Assembly (NCBI GenBank): GCA_964639245.1
Contig: CAZXCU010000028.1
Location: forward strand, 1-40,063
Length of the DNA stretch: 40,063 bases
Direction of reading: 5' to 3'
Source of the DNA: SB15 sp964639245
GTDB lineage: Bacteria > Chloroflexota > Anaerolineae > Aggregatilineales > J027
In this document: positions 30,133-39,700 of the stretch, in pieces
Numbering within the stretch: the first letter of the stretch is position 1
Layout: each line of letters begins with the position of its first letter
Position numbers and translations under genes: made by a program
Notes under the pieces: model-generated
Seen by the model: the letters and a program-made list of their open reading frames with translations, nothing else
The model's database searches: none
Told to the model about the DNA's origin: nothing

Positions 30133-31572
30133 ATGTTACCAAAAATTATTCAAGGCGGGATGGGCGTTGCCATTTCAGATTGGAAGCTCGCCAAATCCGT
30201 CAGTGAAACTGGAAATCTCGGCGTAGTCTCTGGTACAGGCATGGGTATTGTGATGATTGCCCGCCTGATGCGTGGCGATCAAGAAGGGCATGTTCGCCGT
30301 GCTTTGAGCCACTTCCCCTTTCAAGAAGTTGCCCAGCGAATGATTAAAAAATATTATGTGGAAGGCGGTATTAAAGAAGCCACCCCATTTAAACGCCCGC
30401 CGATGTGGAATTTACGTCCTAGCCGTGAATTGAACGAACTGACCGTCATTGCCAATTTTATGGAAGTGTTTCTTGCCAAAGAAGGGCATGGCAACGCGGT
30501 AGGAATTAATTTGCTGGAAAAAGTCCAGCTGCCCAATATGGCCTCGCTCTATGGGGCAATGCTGGCAGGCGTAGATTTTGTCATTATGGGCGCGGGCATC
30601 CCGATTCAAGTTCCGGGTATTCTGGACTCGCTTTCCACCCATCAACCCGTCAGCTACCGTGTAGATGTACAGGGGACAAGCAGCGAAGATGACATCCGTG
30701 TCCATTTTGACCCCGAAGCCGTTTTCCCCGGTATCGCGGAAAAAGTCGGCACGCTGCATCGCCCGATGTTTTTACCGATTATTTCGTCGGTGGTTCTGGC
30801 ACAGGCGCTGCTCAAACGCGCCACCGGACGGATTGACGGCTTTGTGATTGAAACCCCCATCGCGGGCGGACACAATGCCCCACCGCGTGGTCAGGTGCAG
30901 TTGAATGAACGCGGCGAACCGATTTATACCGACAAAGATGTGGTGGATTTAGCCAAAATTAAAGCACTCGGTCTGCCTTTCTGGTTGGCGGGTGGCTATG
31001 GCAACGCCGAAAAATTCCAAGAAGCGTTGGCGCTCGGTGCGGCGGGGATTCAAGTCGGTACAGCCTTTGCCTACTCCAATGAATCTGGCATGGAATCAAC
31101 CATCAAAGCGGAAATTATCCAGAAAGCCCTGCGCGATGAAATTGATGTGATGACCAGTCCGGTTGCCTCGCCTACAGGATTTCCATTTAAGGTCGTCAAT
31201 GTTGAAGGCACACTCGCCCATTATGATGTCTATGAAGCACGCGAACGGGTGTGTGATATTGGCTATTTGCGTCATCTGTACAAAATGGACGATGGCAAAA
31301 TTGGTTTTCGCTGCCCCTCCGAACCCGTTGACCAATACATCAAAAAAGGCGGGCATGAAGAAGACACCATCGGACGCACCTGCTTATGCAACAATCTGGG
31401 CGCGGCGGCGGGTTTTGCCAATCAACGCAAAAATGGCTATGTTGAACCTGCGCTCATCACCTCCGGCGATGATCTGGTCAATTTGAAACAATTCGTTCCA
31501 GCAGGACAATCCAGCTATTCATCCAAAGATGTCATTGCCTACATTTTGAAAGAAGAATTGGTCGCGGGGTAA
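30133..31572 (+). CDS. Nitronate monooxygenase-like FMN enzyme
   Basis: A 479-residue TIM-barrel protein. The start IIQGGMGVAISDWKLAKSVS and GNLGVVSGTGMG match the phosphate-binding first strand of NMO/2-nitropropane dioxygenase enzymes. GKGHGNAVGINLLEK-like and VDFVIMGAGIPIQVPG blocks follow, then ETPIAGGHNAPPRGQVQ with a candidate catalytic His, and WLAGGYGNAEKFQEALALGA and GIQVGTAFAYSNES, the FMN phosphate loop. The C-terminal extension with CRCxxG-like cysteines (RTCLCNNLGAAAGF) is longer than in classic NMOs and recalls PfaD-type relatives. Substrate unknown; a reductase role with a fatty acyl chain is an alternative. Confidence 0.85.
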   Translation: MLPKIIQGGMGVAISDWKLAKSVSETGNLGVVSGTGMGIVMIARLMRGDQEGHVRRALSHFPFQEVAQRMIKKYYVEGGIKEATPFKRPPMWNLRPSRELNELTVIANFMEVFLAKEGHGNAVGINLLEKVQLPNMASLYGAMLAGVDFVIMGAGIPIQVPGILDSLSTHQPVSYRVDVQGTSSEDDIRVHFDPEAVFPGIAEKVGTLHRPMFLPIISSVVLAQALLKRATGRIDGFVIETPIAGGHNAPPRGQVQLNERGEPIYTDKDVVDLAKIKALGLPFWLAGGYGNAEKFQEALALGAAGIQVGTAFAYSNESGMESTIKAEIIQKALRDEIDVMTSPVASPTGFPFKVVNVEGTLAHYDVYEARERVCDIGYLRHLYKMDDGKIGFRCPSEPVDQYIKKGGHEEDTIGRTCLCNNLGAAAGFANQRKNGYVEPALITSGDDLVNLKQFVPAGQSSYSSKDVIAYILKEELVAG

Positions 31573-31588
31573 AAATTCATCTCGCAAC

Positions 31589-31628
31589 ATTCCCCTCTAG
31601 CTAAAGTGCAGAGGGGAATTGTTTTTTT
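31589..31628 (+). terminator. Rho-independent terminator
   Basis: ATTCCCCTCT (31589-31598) and AGAGGGGAAT (31610-31619) with an 11-nt loop, then TGTTTTTTT to 31628. It ends the nitronate monooxygenase-like gene; the LysE-type gene on the other strand ends at 31630. Confidence 0.92.
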
Positions 31629-31629
31629 C

Positions 31630-32238
31630 CTATCGCGCCACCCGTACCCCCAGCACAATAAACAGCACCCCCATCGAACGGCGAATCCCTCCTTCAAAAC
31701 GCTGATAAACCGCCCGAATCGGACTCCATGAAAACGAGAGCGAAACGACACTGTACCATGTCATCGCCAACAACCCCATCACCAGCACCACCAGCAGTTG
31801 TAAGGATTCGGTGGTTTGCGGGGTGATGAATGTGGTAAAAATACTCAGGAAAAACAGTGCTGTTTTGGGATTGGAGATGCAGGTTAAAAAGCCAAGACGA
31901 ATCGCTTGAGCGGGGGTGAGTAAAGTGGTGGTGGAGTCGCCTTCAAAAGTGTGTGTTTCTGATTTTGAAAACAGCGCCTTTAGCCCGATAACCACCAAGT
32001 ACCCCGCCGCCGCCATTTTCAGCAGGGTATAGAGCCAGACCGATTGGGCGAGAATGACCGACACGCCCATCAAGCCCGCCGTACCATGCACCAGACTCCC
32101 CATGCCAATCCCCAGAGCGGTCAGCAACCCACTCTGGCGCGAATAGGTCAGCGAATTTCGCACCGTGATTAAAAAATTCGGGCCGGGAATCACCAACGCG
32201 GCTAGATAGGCGAGTGCAATCGACAAAACCAGTGTCAT
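31630..32238 (-). CDS. LysE/RhtB-family exporter
   Basis: A 202-residue membrane protein with about six spans. The N-terminal motif IPGPNFLITVRNSL is diagnostic for LysE/RhtB amino-acid exporters, followed by GIGMGSLVHGTAGLMG, LKALFSKSE (the loop), and FLTCISNPKTALFF, another hallmark. It would export amino acids or similar metabolites. The gene begins 6 bp after the stop of the small acetyltransferase, and both follow the YhhQ-type gene on the minus strand, so all three may form one operon. Confidence 0.92.
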   Translation of the reverse strand: MTLVLSIALAYLAALVIPGPNFLITVRNSLTYSRQSGLLTALGIGMGSLVHGTAGLMGVSVILAQSVWLYTLLKMAAAGYLVVIGLKALFSKSETHTFEGDSTTTLLTPAQAIRLGFLTCISNPKTALFFLSIFTTFITPQTTESLQLLVVLVMGLLAMTWYSVVSLSFSWSPIRAVYQRFEGGIRRSMGVLFIVLGVRVAR

Positions 32239-32244
32239 GAAGGG

Positions 32245-32526
32245 CTAATCCCATGTGTGCGGCTGATATTCTTTGTGACGTTGCACATAACTTTTAATGA
32301 ACGGACACACCGGCCCGATACGATGTCCCTCTGCGACGGCATAATCCAGCGCGAATTTGGCAAGCTGGTTGGCGATTCCCTGTCCCTCGTAGGCAGGGGG
32401 AACTTCGGTATGGGTGAAAATCATGTCGTTGACCGCCAACCGATATTCGACCACGGCGAGTTCGTCGCCCAATTGCACTTCAAAGCGTCCGTCTTGGGGG
32501 TTGTGTTTGACTTCTACGTGTTCCAT
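32245..32526 (-). CDS. YidJ-like GNAT acetyltransferase
   Basis: Taken from ATG 32526 with AAGGGA 6 nt upstream; the frame extends to 32607 but lacks signals there. The 93-residue protein fits the small GCN5-related family (PF14542, YidJ-like): VQLGDELAVVEYRL, IFTHTEVPPAYEGQGIANQLAKFALD with the CoA loop, and GHRIGPVCPFIKSYVQRHKEY. The acceptor is unknown. The LysE-type exporter gene follows after 6 bp. Confidence 0.88.
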   Translation of the reverse strand: MEHVEVKHNPQDGRFEVQLGDELAVVEYRLAVNDMIFTHTEVPPAYEGQGIANQLAKFALDYAVAEGHRIGPVCPFIKSYVQRHKEYQPHTWD

Positions 32527-32683
32527 GTGCTTCCCTTCAGGTGTTATCCCTATAGAAGCCATCACCCCGCCAAAAATTACCATGAAGACAAGGGCAGGTG
32601 ACGGCATGGCAAACTTTTTACCACACCGGGAGGCTGATTCGCGCCTCTCCTTCGGAGACCTGCCCCGACCTAACGGCTACATC

Positions 32684-33412
32684 TTACGCGGCTAAACTGA
32701 AGGGGTTAAAGTCGGTGTCCTGGTCGTAGTAATCCTCATTTTCGACCCGCTTGAGCAGCTTGACCACCTGCAAGGTCAACGGCGTGAGGATGACTTCCAG
32801 CCCGACCTTAAAAATATAATTCGTCACAATCAGACTCAGCAGCAGGGACGCGGGGAACACCCCCAACGCAGTCGCAATCAGGAAAAAAACGGTGGTATCC
32901 ACGCCCTGACCGACCATCGTACTGGCAATGGTGCGGAGGGGCAGCATCCGACCCTGCATGGCGACTTTCATTTTGGCGATGATGTAACTGTTGCTGAATT
33001 CGCCCAGAAAATAGGCAACCAGACTCGCCACAATCAAGCCGCTAATCCCGCCCAGCACAAAATCATAGGCGGTTTGACCGTCCAAGCTGCCATCATACCC
33101 GCTTGCCCATTCGGATTCGCCCGGCATCATCCCCGCCAGCCACACAAACAACCCCAGCATGGCGGTAGCCGCGAAGCCCACCCAAATCACACGGCGCGAA
33201 CGTTTATAGCCATACACTTCGGTCAGCACATCACCAAAAATATAGGAAATCGGGAAAACCAGCGTGCCTGCATCGAACAGAAAATCGAGTCCGAGCAGGG
33301 CATAATTCAAATCAATGATTTTCGCGCTGGAAAGCAGGTTGCTAATCAGCAACACCGTCACAAACAGCGCCATAATCAAATCAAAAAATTGGTAGGATTT
33401 TTCTTGTTTCAT
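32684..33412 (-). CDS. YhhQ-type queuosine precursor transporter
   Basis: A 242-residue protein with six or so membrane segments. The motifs TLVFPISYIFGDVLTEVYGY and RRVIWVGF, and later MLPLRTIASTMVGQGVDTTVFFLIA, match the YhhQ/VUT family that imports queuosine precursors. The tRNA modification genes themselves are not in the window. The start at 33412 is supported by GGTGTTGAGATG upstream (weak). The gap of 157 bp to the next gene holds a small UUCG-like hairpin near 32648-32661 but nothing else I can name. A divergent gene begins at 33477. Confidence 0.9.
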   Translation of the reverse strand: MKQEKSYQFFDLIMALFVTVLLISNLLSSAKIIDLNYALLGLDFLFDAGTLVFPISYIFGDVLTEVYGYKRSRRVIWVGFAATAMLGLFVWLAGMMPGESEWASGYDGSLDGQTAYDFVLGGISGLIVASLVAYFLGEFSNSYIIAKMKVAMQGRMLPLRTIASTMVGQGVDTTVFFLIATALGVFPASLLLSLIVTNYIFKVGLEVILTPLTLQVVKLLKRVENEDYYDQDTDFNPFSLAA

Positions 33413-33476
33413 CTCAACACCTAGCGGAAAAATACCCTACAATGATACAAGATACGTCAATCCCAAAGGAAACCCG

Positions 33477-34505
33477 ATGACCTATACCCTCCGCGAAATG
33501 CTGCCCACCGATGCCGACTCACTACAACGCCTGATGGAAACCGACCCGCCGCAGGAAGGCATGACTTCCACCACCCTTTTTCGTGTTGATCCTTATACGG
33601 CGTGGAAAACACTCAAACCGAACATGGTCGGAGTCGTAGCGGAAATGCCCGGCAGTTCCGAAATCGCGGGGTCTGCCACGATTGCATTTGAGGAAGTCCA
33701 ATTGAACGGGCAGGTTCGGGTGGCGGGCAATTTAGAAAATCTCAAGGTGCATCATAAACATCGGGGCAAGGGATTAGGCACGCAGCTTGCCCAATGGCGC
33801 ATTGACAGAGCCAGTGAATTATATGGTGCAGACTGCCTCATCCTGACAGGCACCAACAGCGACAACACCGCCTCCCAAGCGACGATGAAAAAATGGTGCA
33901 AGCAGTTTTTTAAGCCGATGCTTGTCTCTGCCCGTCCTGCTTATCACAGTGTCCCCAAACCACCCACAGGACTCACCGTGCGCCCCGCTACCCCCGCCGA
34001 TTATGCGGAAATTGCCCGCCAATCGAACACCTTTTATCAGGACTACAATTTATACCCGCCGCTTTCGCCCGAAAAGTTGACTCAACGGGTAGACAACAAA
34101 ATTTTTCATTATCGGGTAGTAATGGACAACTCAGGCCATTTGTTGGCGGGCGCAATGTGCATCAACCGTGCCGCGCTGATGGTGGATGAATTTAAGAATG
34201 TTCCCCCGCCCTTGCGTCTGATGAACGCCTTCATGAACATGCTGCCCAAAGACAATTTGCTGCTGCTCATGGAAGTCGATTCGCTGTGGTTTACCGATCT
34301 GTTGGCGGCGCAGCACCTCTGGCGGCATCTACGCTATGAATTTCGGACACAGGCCAGCAGTTTTAGCGCCGTCTTCGATCCGCGTAGCCCGCTTAAAGAT
34401 GTGTTTCAAATCAAAAAATGGCACCTGCCCAAAATTGAAATTGTGCTAGCCCTTAGCGAAACCATGGACACACAGCACTTTACGTCAGGAATACCGAGGG
34501 GATAG
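33477..34505 (+). CDS. GNAT-family protein with two acetyltransferase-like halves
   Basis: A 342-residue protein. The N-terminal half is a GNAT domain: YTLREMLPTDADSLQRLME, VRVAGNLENLKVHHKHRGKGLGTQLAQW (the acetyl-CoA loop H-R-G-K-G-L-G, in outline) and LTGTNSDNTASQATMKKW. The second half, from about residue 162 (LTVRPATPADYAEIARQSN), starts like another GNAT domain but lacks a clean CoA loop and may only bind or dimerise. AAAGGA 7 nt upstream supports the ATG. It is divergent from the YhhQ-type gene, with 64 bp between them. Confidence 0.88.
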   Translation: MTYTLREMLPTDADSLQRLMETDPPQEGMTSTTLFRVDPYTAWKTLKPNMVGVVAEMPGSSEIAGSATIAFEEVQLNGQVRVAGNLENLKVHHKHRGKGLGTQLAQWRIDRASELYGADCLILTGTNSDNTASQATMKKWCKQFFKPMLVSARPAYHSVPKPPTGLTVRPATPADYAEIARQSNTFYQDYNLYPPLSPEKLTQRVDNKIFHYRVVMDNSGHLLAGAMCINRAALMVDEFKNVPPPLRLMNAFMNMLPKDNLLLLMEVDSLWFTDLLAAQHLWRHLRYEFRTQASSFSAVFDPRSPLKDVFQIKKWHLPKIEIVLALSETMDTQHFTSGIPRG

Positions 34506-34590
34506 TTTTGGTGATTTTGCCTAAATTTCTACGGAAAAATTCATCAAAAAACACGAACCTTAAACTATTGTACCAGAATTCGACCAGTTT

Positions 34591-34618
34591 TTGACACGCC
34601 CCATTCTCACGCTATACT
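34591..34618 (+). promoter_or_regulatory. Near-consensus promoter in an intergenic region
   Basis: TTGACA at 34591-34596 and TATACT at 34613-34618 with 16 bp between them. It is the best match to a sigma70 promoter in the window and no protein gene follows; the next feature downstream on this strand is a terminator at 34704-34729. Confidence 0.75.
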
Positions 34619-34624
34619 CATCTT

Positions 34625-34729
34625 CAATCAACAAATTAAATTTTTTTCAACTAAACATTCATACCCTAACAAATTTGTTGGAATAGATTAAAGAATTTTT
34701 CAGGCGGATACCACAAATATCCGCTTTTT
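34625..34729 (+). ncRNA. Putative small RNA, about 105 nt
   Basis: The segment runs from about 7 nt after the -10 of the promoter at 34591-34618 to the end of the terminator at 34704-34729. It has no ATG followed by an open frame. It is A/T-rich in its first half, with a palindrome AACAAATTTGTT at 34668-34679. The gap between the acetyltransferase gene (ending 34505) and pckA on the other strand is otherwise filled by a repeat at 34738-34838. The existence of the transcript and its function are inference from signals. Confidence 0.6.
34704..34729 (+). terminator. Rho-independent terminator of the putative sRNA
   Basis: GCGGATA (34704-34710), CCACAAA loop, TATCCGC (34718-34724), TTTTT (34725-34729). 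A textbook structure. It might also serve the acetyltransferase gene 200 bp upstream, though that is far. Confidence 0.9.
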
Positions 34730-34737
34730 CGTTTTTA

Positions 34738-34838
34738 ATACCCCCACCCCAACCCCTCCCCCATGAAAGGGAGAGGGACTTTTCTTTACCCCTCTTCACC
34801 AGTCGCGTATGCGGAGGGGGCAAGGGATGAGGGAGAAT
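34738..34838. repeat. C/G-run intergenic repeat
   Basis: Starts with ACCCCCACCCCAACCCCTCCCCC, in outline, followed by GGGAGAGGGAC and CCCCTCTTC, and ends GGAGGGGGCAAGGGATGAGGG. It resembles the sequence at 15806-15898 and the in-gene copy at 16227-16319. It ends next to the stop of pckA. Confidence 0.7.
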
Positions 34839-34843
34839 AACAT

Positions 34844-36475
34844 TTACCCCTTTGGCGCGGCTGCTAGCAATTCCGGCGAGGCTTTATCCGCGTATTTTTT
34901 GAAATTCTCGTTGAACAACTTCGCCAGATGCCGCGCTTTGGCATCATAGGCATCTTCGTCTTCCCATGTGTTGCGCGGATTCAAAATCGCTTCCGGCACG
35001 CCATGAATATGTTTGGGGATGAGCAGCCCGAAAAACGGTTCTTCGACAAATTCCGCGTTGTCCAATTCGCCATCCAGCGCAGCATGAACAATCCGACGGG
35101 TGTGTTTGAGTTCAATCCGTTTGCCCACGCCATACTCACCGCCTGTCCAGCCCGTATTAACCAGCCAGACCGCCGCATGGTGTTTTTGAATTTTTTCCGC
35201 CAGCATTTCCGCGTAGACTGTCGGATGCAGCGGCATAAACGGCGCACCAAAACACGCGCTAAAGGTCGCTTGTGGTTCGGTCACACCCCGTTCTGTCCCG
35301 GCTAATTTGGCGGTGTAACCACTAATGAAATGGTACATGGCCTGCGCGGGAGTCAATTTAGAAATGGGAGGCAGCACGCCAAACGCATCTGCCGCCAGAA
35401 ACAGCACATGCTTGGGATGCCCGCCCATACCCGTAGCGCTGGCGTTGGGGATAAAGTGAATCGGGTAAGAACAGCGCGTATTTTCGGTGAAACTGTCGTC
35501 GTCAAACAAGGGTTCGCGGCTCTCGTTGACGGGAACATTTTCTAAAATCGTGCCGAACATTTTGGTCGTGGCGTAAATTTCGGGTTCTTTTTCGGGACTC
35601 AAATTAATCGTCTTGGCGTAGCACCCACCCTCAAAATTGAACACGCCTTTGTCACTCCACCCGTGTTCATCGTCGCCGATGAGGGTGCGGGAAGAATCGG
35701 CGCTGAGGGTGGTTTTGCCCGTGCCGCTTAAGCCAAAAAACACCGCCACATTGCCATTTTTATCCTCATTGGCGGAACAGTGCATCGGCATGACTCCCTG
35801 CTGCGGCAGCAGATAGTTCAATACCGAAAAAATGCCTTTTTTCACTTCGCCGGAATAGAGTGTCCCACCAATCAAAATCATTTTCTTAGCAAAGTTGACC
35901 AGAATAAATGTCCCGGTGCGTGTCCCATCATATTCAGGGTCAGCAAACAGCGACGGCGCAGCCATCACCGTAAATTCTGGCACATGACGGGCTTGTTCCT
36001 GCGGGGTGGCGCGGATAAACATATTCCATGAAAACAGGGCATGGTAGGCCGCTTCAGTGATAATCCGAATCGGCAGGCGGTAATCGGGGTCAGCCCCCGC
36101 GAAGGTATCCAGCACATAAATTTTTTGCTGCTGGCTAAGGTGGTTGGTGACTTTGCGGTGCAGTTTGTCGAACACCGCTTCAGAAATCGGCTGGTTGACG
36201 TTCCCCCACCAGATTTTGTCCTGCGTGCTGGCCTCCTCCACCACAAATTTATCTTTCGGGCTGCGTCCGGTGTATTGCCCGGTGCGTACCCGTAATGCCC
36301 CGTCCGCCGTCAAGATGGCCTCGCGGTTGCGGAGGGCTTGTTCGTAACATTCCGCCGGATGCAAATTCCAGAAAATTTGCCCGATGTACTGCTGAATACC
36401 CGCCGCTTCGAGTCCGATTTGGCTGTGGACATGCTCAAACGGCTTGAGCGAAGTCGTACCCATAACCATATTCAT
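34844..36475 (-). CDS. pckA: Phosphoenolpyruvate carboxykinase (ATP)
   Basis: A 543-residue enzyme of the ATP-dependent PEPCK family. The N-terminal block RTGQYTGRSPKDKFVVEE binds substrate, ANEDKNGNVAVFFGLSGTGKTTLS contains the kinase-1a P-loop at about residues 245-252, and LIGDDEHGWSDKGVFNFEGGCYAK holds the kinase-2 and metal-binding residues, all in outline. NTGWTGGEYGVGKRI near residue 440 is also conserved. It converts oxaloacetate and ATP to phosphoenolpyruvate, CO2 and ADP, the entry to gluconeogenesis. The start cluster has ATG at 36475, 36469 and 36463 with AAAGGA just before. Its promoter is at 36519-36546. Confidence 0.97.
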   Translation of the reverse strand: MNMVMGTTSLKPFEHVHSQIGLEAAGIQQYIGQIFWNLHPAECYEQALRNREAILTADGALRVRTGQYTGRSPKDKFVVEEASTQDKIWWGNVNQPISEAVFDKLHRKVTNHLSQQQKIYVLDTFAGADPDYRLPIRIITEAAYHALFSWNMFIRATPQEQARHVPEFTVMAAPSLFADPEYDGTRTGTFILVNFAKKMILIGGTLYSGEVKKGIFSVLNYLLPQQGVMPMHCSANEDKNGNVAVFFGLSGTGKTTLSADSSRTLIGDDEHGWSDKGVFNFEGGCYAKTINLSPEKEPEIYATTKMFGTILENVPVNESREPLFDDDSFTENTRCSYPIHFIPNASATGMGGHPKHVLFLAADAFGVLPPISKLTPAQAMYHFISGYTAKLAGTERGVTEPQATFSACFGAPFMPLHPTVYAEMLAEKIQKHHAAVWLVNTGWTGGEYGVGKRIELKHTRRIVHAALDGELDNAEFVEEPFFGLLIPKHIHGVPEAILNPRNTWEDEDAYDAKARHLAKLFNENFKKYADKASPELLAAAPKG

Positions 36476-36518
36476 TTTCCTTTATACTTTTCCTAGTGAT
36501 TGTGAAATTGCACTAATG

Positions 36519-36546
36519 AGTATATCTGACAATTGACAAGCGGCAA
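36519..36546 (-). promoter_or_regulatory. Promoter of pckA
   Basis: On the minus strand TTGCCG (36546-36541) and TATACT (36524-36519) are 16 bp apart; transcription would begin near 36512, giving a leader of about 37 nt. The rest of the gap from 36547 to 36736 holds a TATAAT on the + strand at 36648-36653, with no convincing -35, and a CCCC...GGGG hairpin at about 36662-36678. Confidence 0.55.
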
Positions 36547-36736
36547 TGCTTTTTCTCATACGGATTCTGGGACTAATTCGCTATGCCCTCTGAACCAAAA
36601 ACTGGTAAGATATTCTTAACAATTCGTCTATGAGCCAATCTGCACAGTATAATTCATCATTCCCCTCAATATTTGGGGTATGTGTCTTGGACGAATTCCC
36701 ACATGCTAGAGACATTAGTGATTAAAGGACAGGCAG

Positions 36737-39700
36737 ATGAAATTTCAATTTCACTTATATGTCCAAAAACATTTCAACCGTACTTATACCGTCACGCCGC
36801 TGCCTTTTCATGACATGACGGCCTACGGCAATAATCTTGAAGAAATTCGAGCGGAACTCACCGAAGCGCTTCAAGAACGCATTGCGGAAATGAGTCCGCT
36901 GGCGCTGCATCGTCTTGAATACGACAGCAGTGTCTACCTCCACAAAGTGACAGTGGAAATGCGCCCGATTGACCCCAAAAAGCGCAACAAACGCCGCGAA
37001 AAAGTCCGTTTGGGGTTCTGCCTGCTGGTCACACCACAGGAAGACGGTCAGTTGTATGTCCAGGTACCACGACTGGGACAAAGCGGCCCCACCTTTTATG
37101 TGTTTGACCGCAATGAATTGCAGGAACAGGCGCAGGTCGAGGTTTCGGCATGGCTGGATGGCTCAACCTTAGAACAGTTGCAAAGTTACCAGTACACCCG
37201 CAGCGAAACCCTTGAACCGCTTGAATTTGAAGTGGCGATTAAAAAAGTCAAGGAGCGCAACAAACCCGGCGACTCGCATTCTCCGTTTGGAAAACCGGAA
37301 GAAAATTTCTGGGCGCTCAAGGATATTGGCATCAACATGACCGCGCAGGCGGCAGAAGGGCGCTTTCGCCGTGCCTACCGCCGCGATGAGCAGGTTGAGG
37401 AACTCATGCAAATCCTCATGTCGCCGCGCAACAACAGTGTTCTGCTGGTTGGGCCAAGCGAGGCGGGTAAAACTGCCATTGTGCATGAATTGGTGCGACG
37501 GATTCAGCGCGGTGACTGCCCCGAACCCCTGCAAGGACGGCAAATCTGGATGCTCAGCCCAGACCGCATTATCGCCGGAGCGCAGTACATCGGCACATGG
37601 GAAGAACGCATCAACAACATCATGGATGAATGCCGCAAAAAGCAGCACATCCTATTTGTGGAAGATTTGCCCGGCCTGCTGGAAATCGGGCGCTGGTCAA
37701 AAAGTGACCACAATGTCGCGCTGGCGATTCGTCCTCACCTTGCCTCCGGTGAGGTCATCATGCTCGGTGAAGGGCTGCCAGACCGTGTACAGATGGGCGA
37801 CAATCTGGGCCCCAGTTTTATGAACGCCTTCCGCCGGGTGGAAATCAGCGCCATGAACGAGGAAGAAACCTCGGCGGTACTGAACAATGTCGCACGGGAC
37901 ATCGAACGTGAATTGGATTTGCGGATTCTCCCCGAAGCCAATGAAGCGGTGGTGCAGCTTGCCCGCCGTTTTCTGCCCTACCGGGCTTTTCCCGGCAAAG
38001 CGGTTCGTTTGCTCGAAGAAACCGCCGCCGAAGTTAATCAGGAACGCGCCAGTGGGCATACAGTTGGCGAATCGGGCGAACGGGTGGGATTTTTGCGCCG
38101 CCGTGCTGCCACAACCATCAATCGCTCAACCGTCATCGGCACTTTCTCGCACCATACCGGGATGCCTGAATTCATCGTCAACGACAGCGCCCGTCTGAAC
38201 ATTGAGGAAGTCGAAAAATATTTTGCCGAACGGATTCTAGGGCAGGAAAAAGCCGTTCATACCATCGTCAACTTGATTGCAACCGTCAAAGCGGGTTTGA
38301 ATGACCCCCAGCAGCCCTTAGGAACACTCTTGTTCATCGGGCCAACGGGCGTGGGCAAAACCCAGATGGCAAAAACCTTGGCAACCTATCTCTTTGGCAA
38401 CGCAGACCGCCTGATTCGCTTTGATATGTCCGAATACCGCGATTATGACGGCATCGCCAAATTGATTGGCGCATTTGGCAAGGAAGGCGAACTCACCAAG
38501 AAAGTCCGCGAACAGCCCTTTTCGGTGGTGCTGCTGGACGAATTTGAAAAAGCCGACCCGCGCATTTTTGATATTTTCCTGCAAGTCTTGGGCGAAGGCC
38601 GCTTGACCGATGCGGGCGGGAAAACCGCCTATTTCCACAACAGCATCATGATTATGACCAGCAACTTGGGCGCATCTGCCAAGAGCTTTAGCAACTTGGG
38701 CTTTAGTCGGGGGGACACCGTGCAGCAGTCCGCCGAAGTCAATGAAGCGCTGGAACAACATTATCGAGAACAGGTGGAAACCTTCTTCCGTCCCGAATTT
38801 GTCAACCGCATTGACCATATTGTGGTGTTTGGTCAGCTTGCCCCGCTTGCCTTGCGGAACATCGCCTCGCGGGAAATTAATGATGTCCTCCTGCGGGATG
38901 GCATCACCCGCCGCAATTTGCTGGTTGAAATTGAAGACAACGTGATTGACCTTGTGCTGCAAACCGGCTACAGCCCGCAGTTTGGCGCACGGCCTCTCAA
39001 GCGCGAAATTGAACGCATCGTTGTTTCGCCCCTTGCGCGGGAATTGGCGCAACGCTCCACACAGGACACGAATCTGGTGCGGGTGGGGGTTGACCGCGAA
39101 ACCGAACAGTTGTATCTCAAAAATATTCCGATTGACCAGGCCACCCCGCAAACCAACGTGGCGCTGTCCTCTGGCATGGGCGGCGACAAAGCCCAGCGCG
39201 TGCGGATGGACACGGTGCAATTGGTCGAAGGCTTTGCCATGCTGCGCCGTAAATTGGCAGACTGGGTGGAAAGCGATACCTACCGTGAAATGCAGCGCGA
39301 AAAAGCCGAACTGCTGGTGGAAACCCGTGCCACCAATTTCTGGGAAAATAACGACGATGCCCGCACCAAAATGAACCGCTTTTACTTTTTGGACAGGCTC
39401 ACCCGCCGCGTCAAACAGTTGTACGAAAAAGCGGAATATATGGAAGATTTTGCCGTGCTGGTCAATCGGGAACGCGATTTGAAATATCATCCCGAATTGG
39501 CGCACGATTACGAAGAACTCTACCGCGAAACCTCCTATCTCGATATCGAGATGATGACTTCGCACCTGCCGCACCGCAACAAAGCGATGATGCTGCTGCA
39601 AACCGTCGGCCTGACCCCCACCCAAAAAGCGGCTGACCCCAAAGAAAGCTGGATGCGGCGCTTGGCACGGGTGTATCTGCGCTGGGCGGAACGCAAAGGC

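Noticed and set aside
32608..32683. Possible preQ1 riboswitch near the YhhQ-type gene
   Set aside because: The segment lies downstream of the transporter gene rather than before it, and I see only a small UUCG-type hairpin, not a preQ1 pseudoknot.
34738..34838. Terminator of pckA
   Set aside because: C and G runs would pair, but there is no T tract on the minus strand and the sequence is a dispersed repeat.
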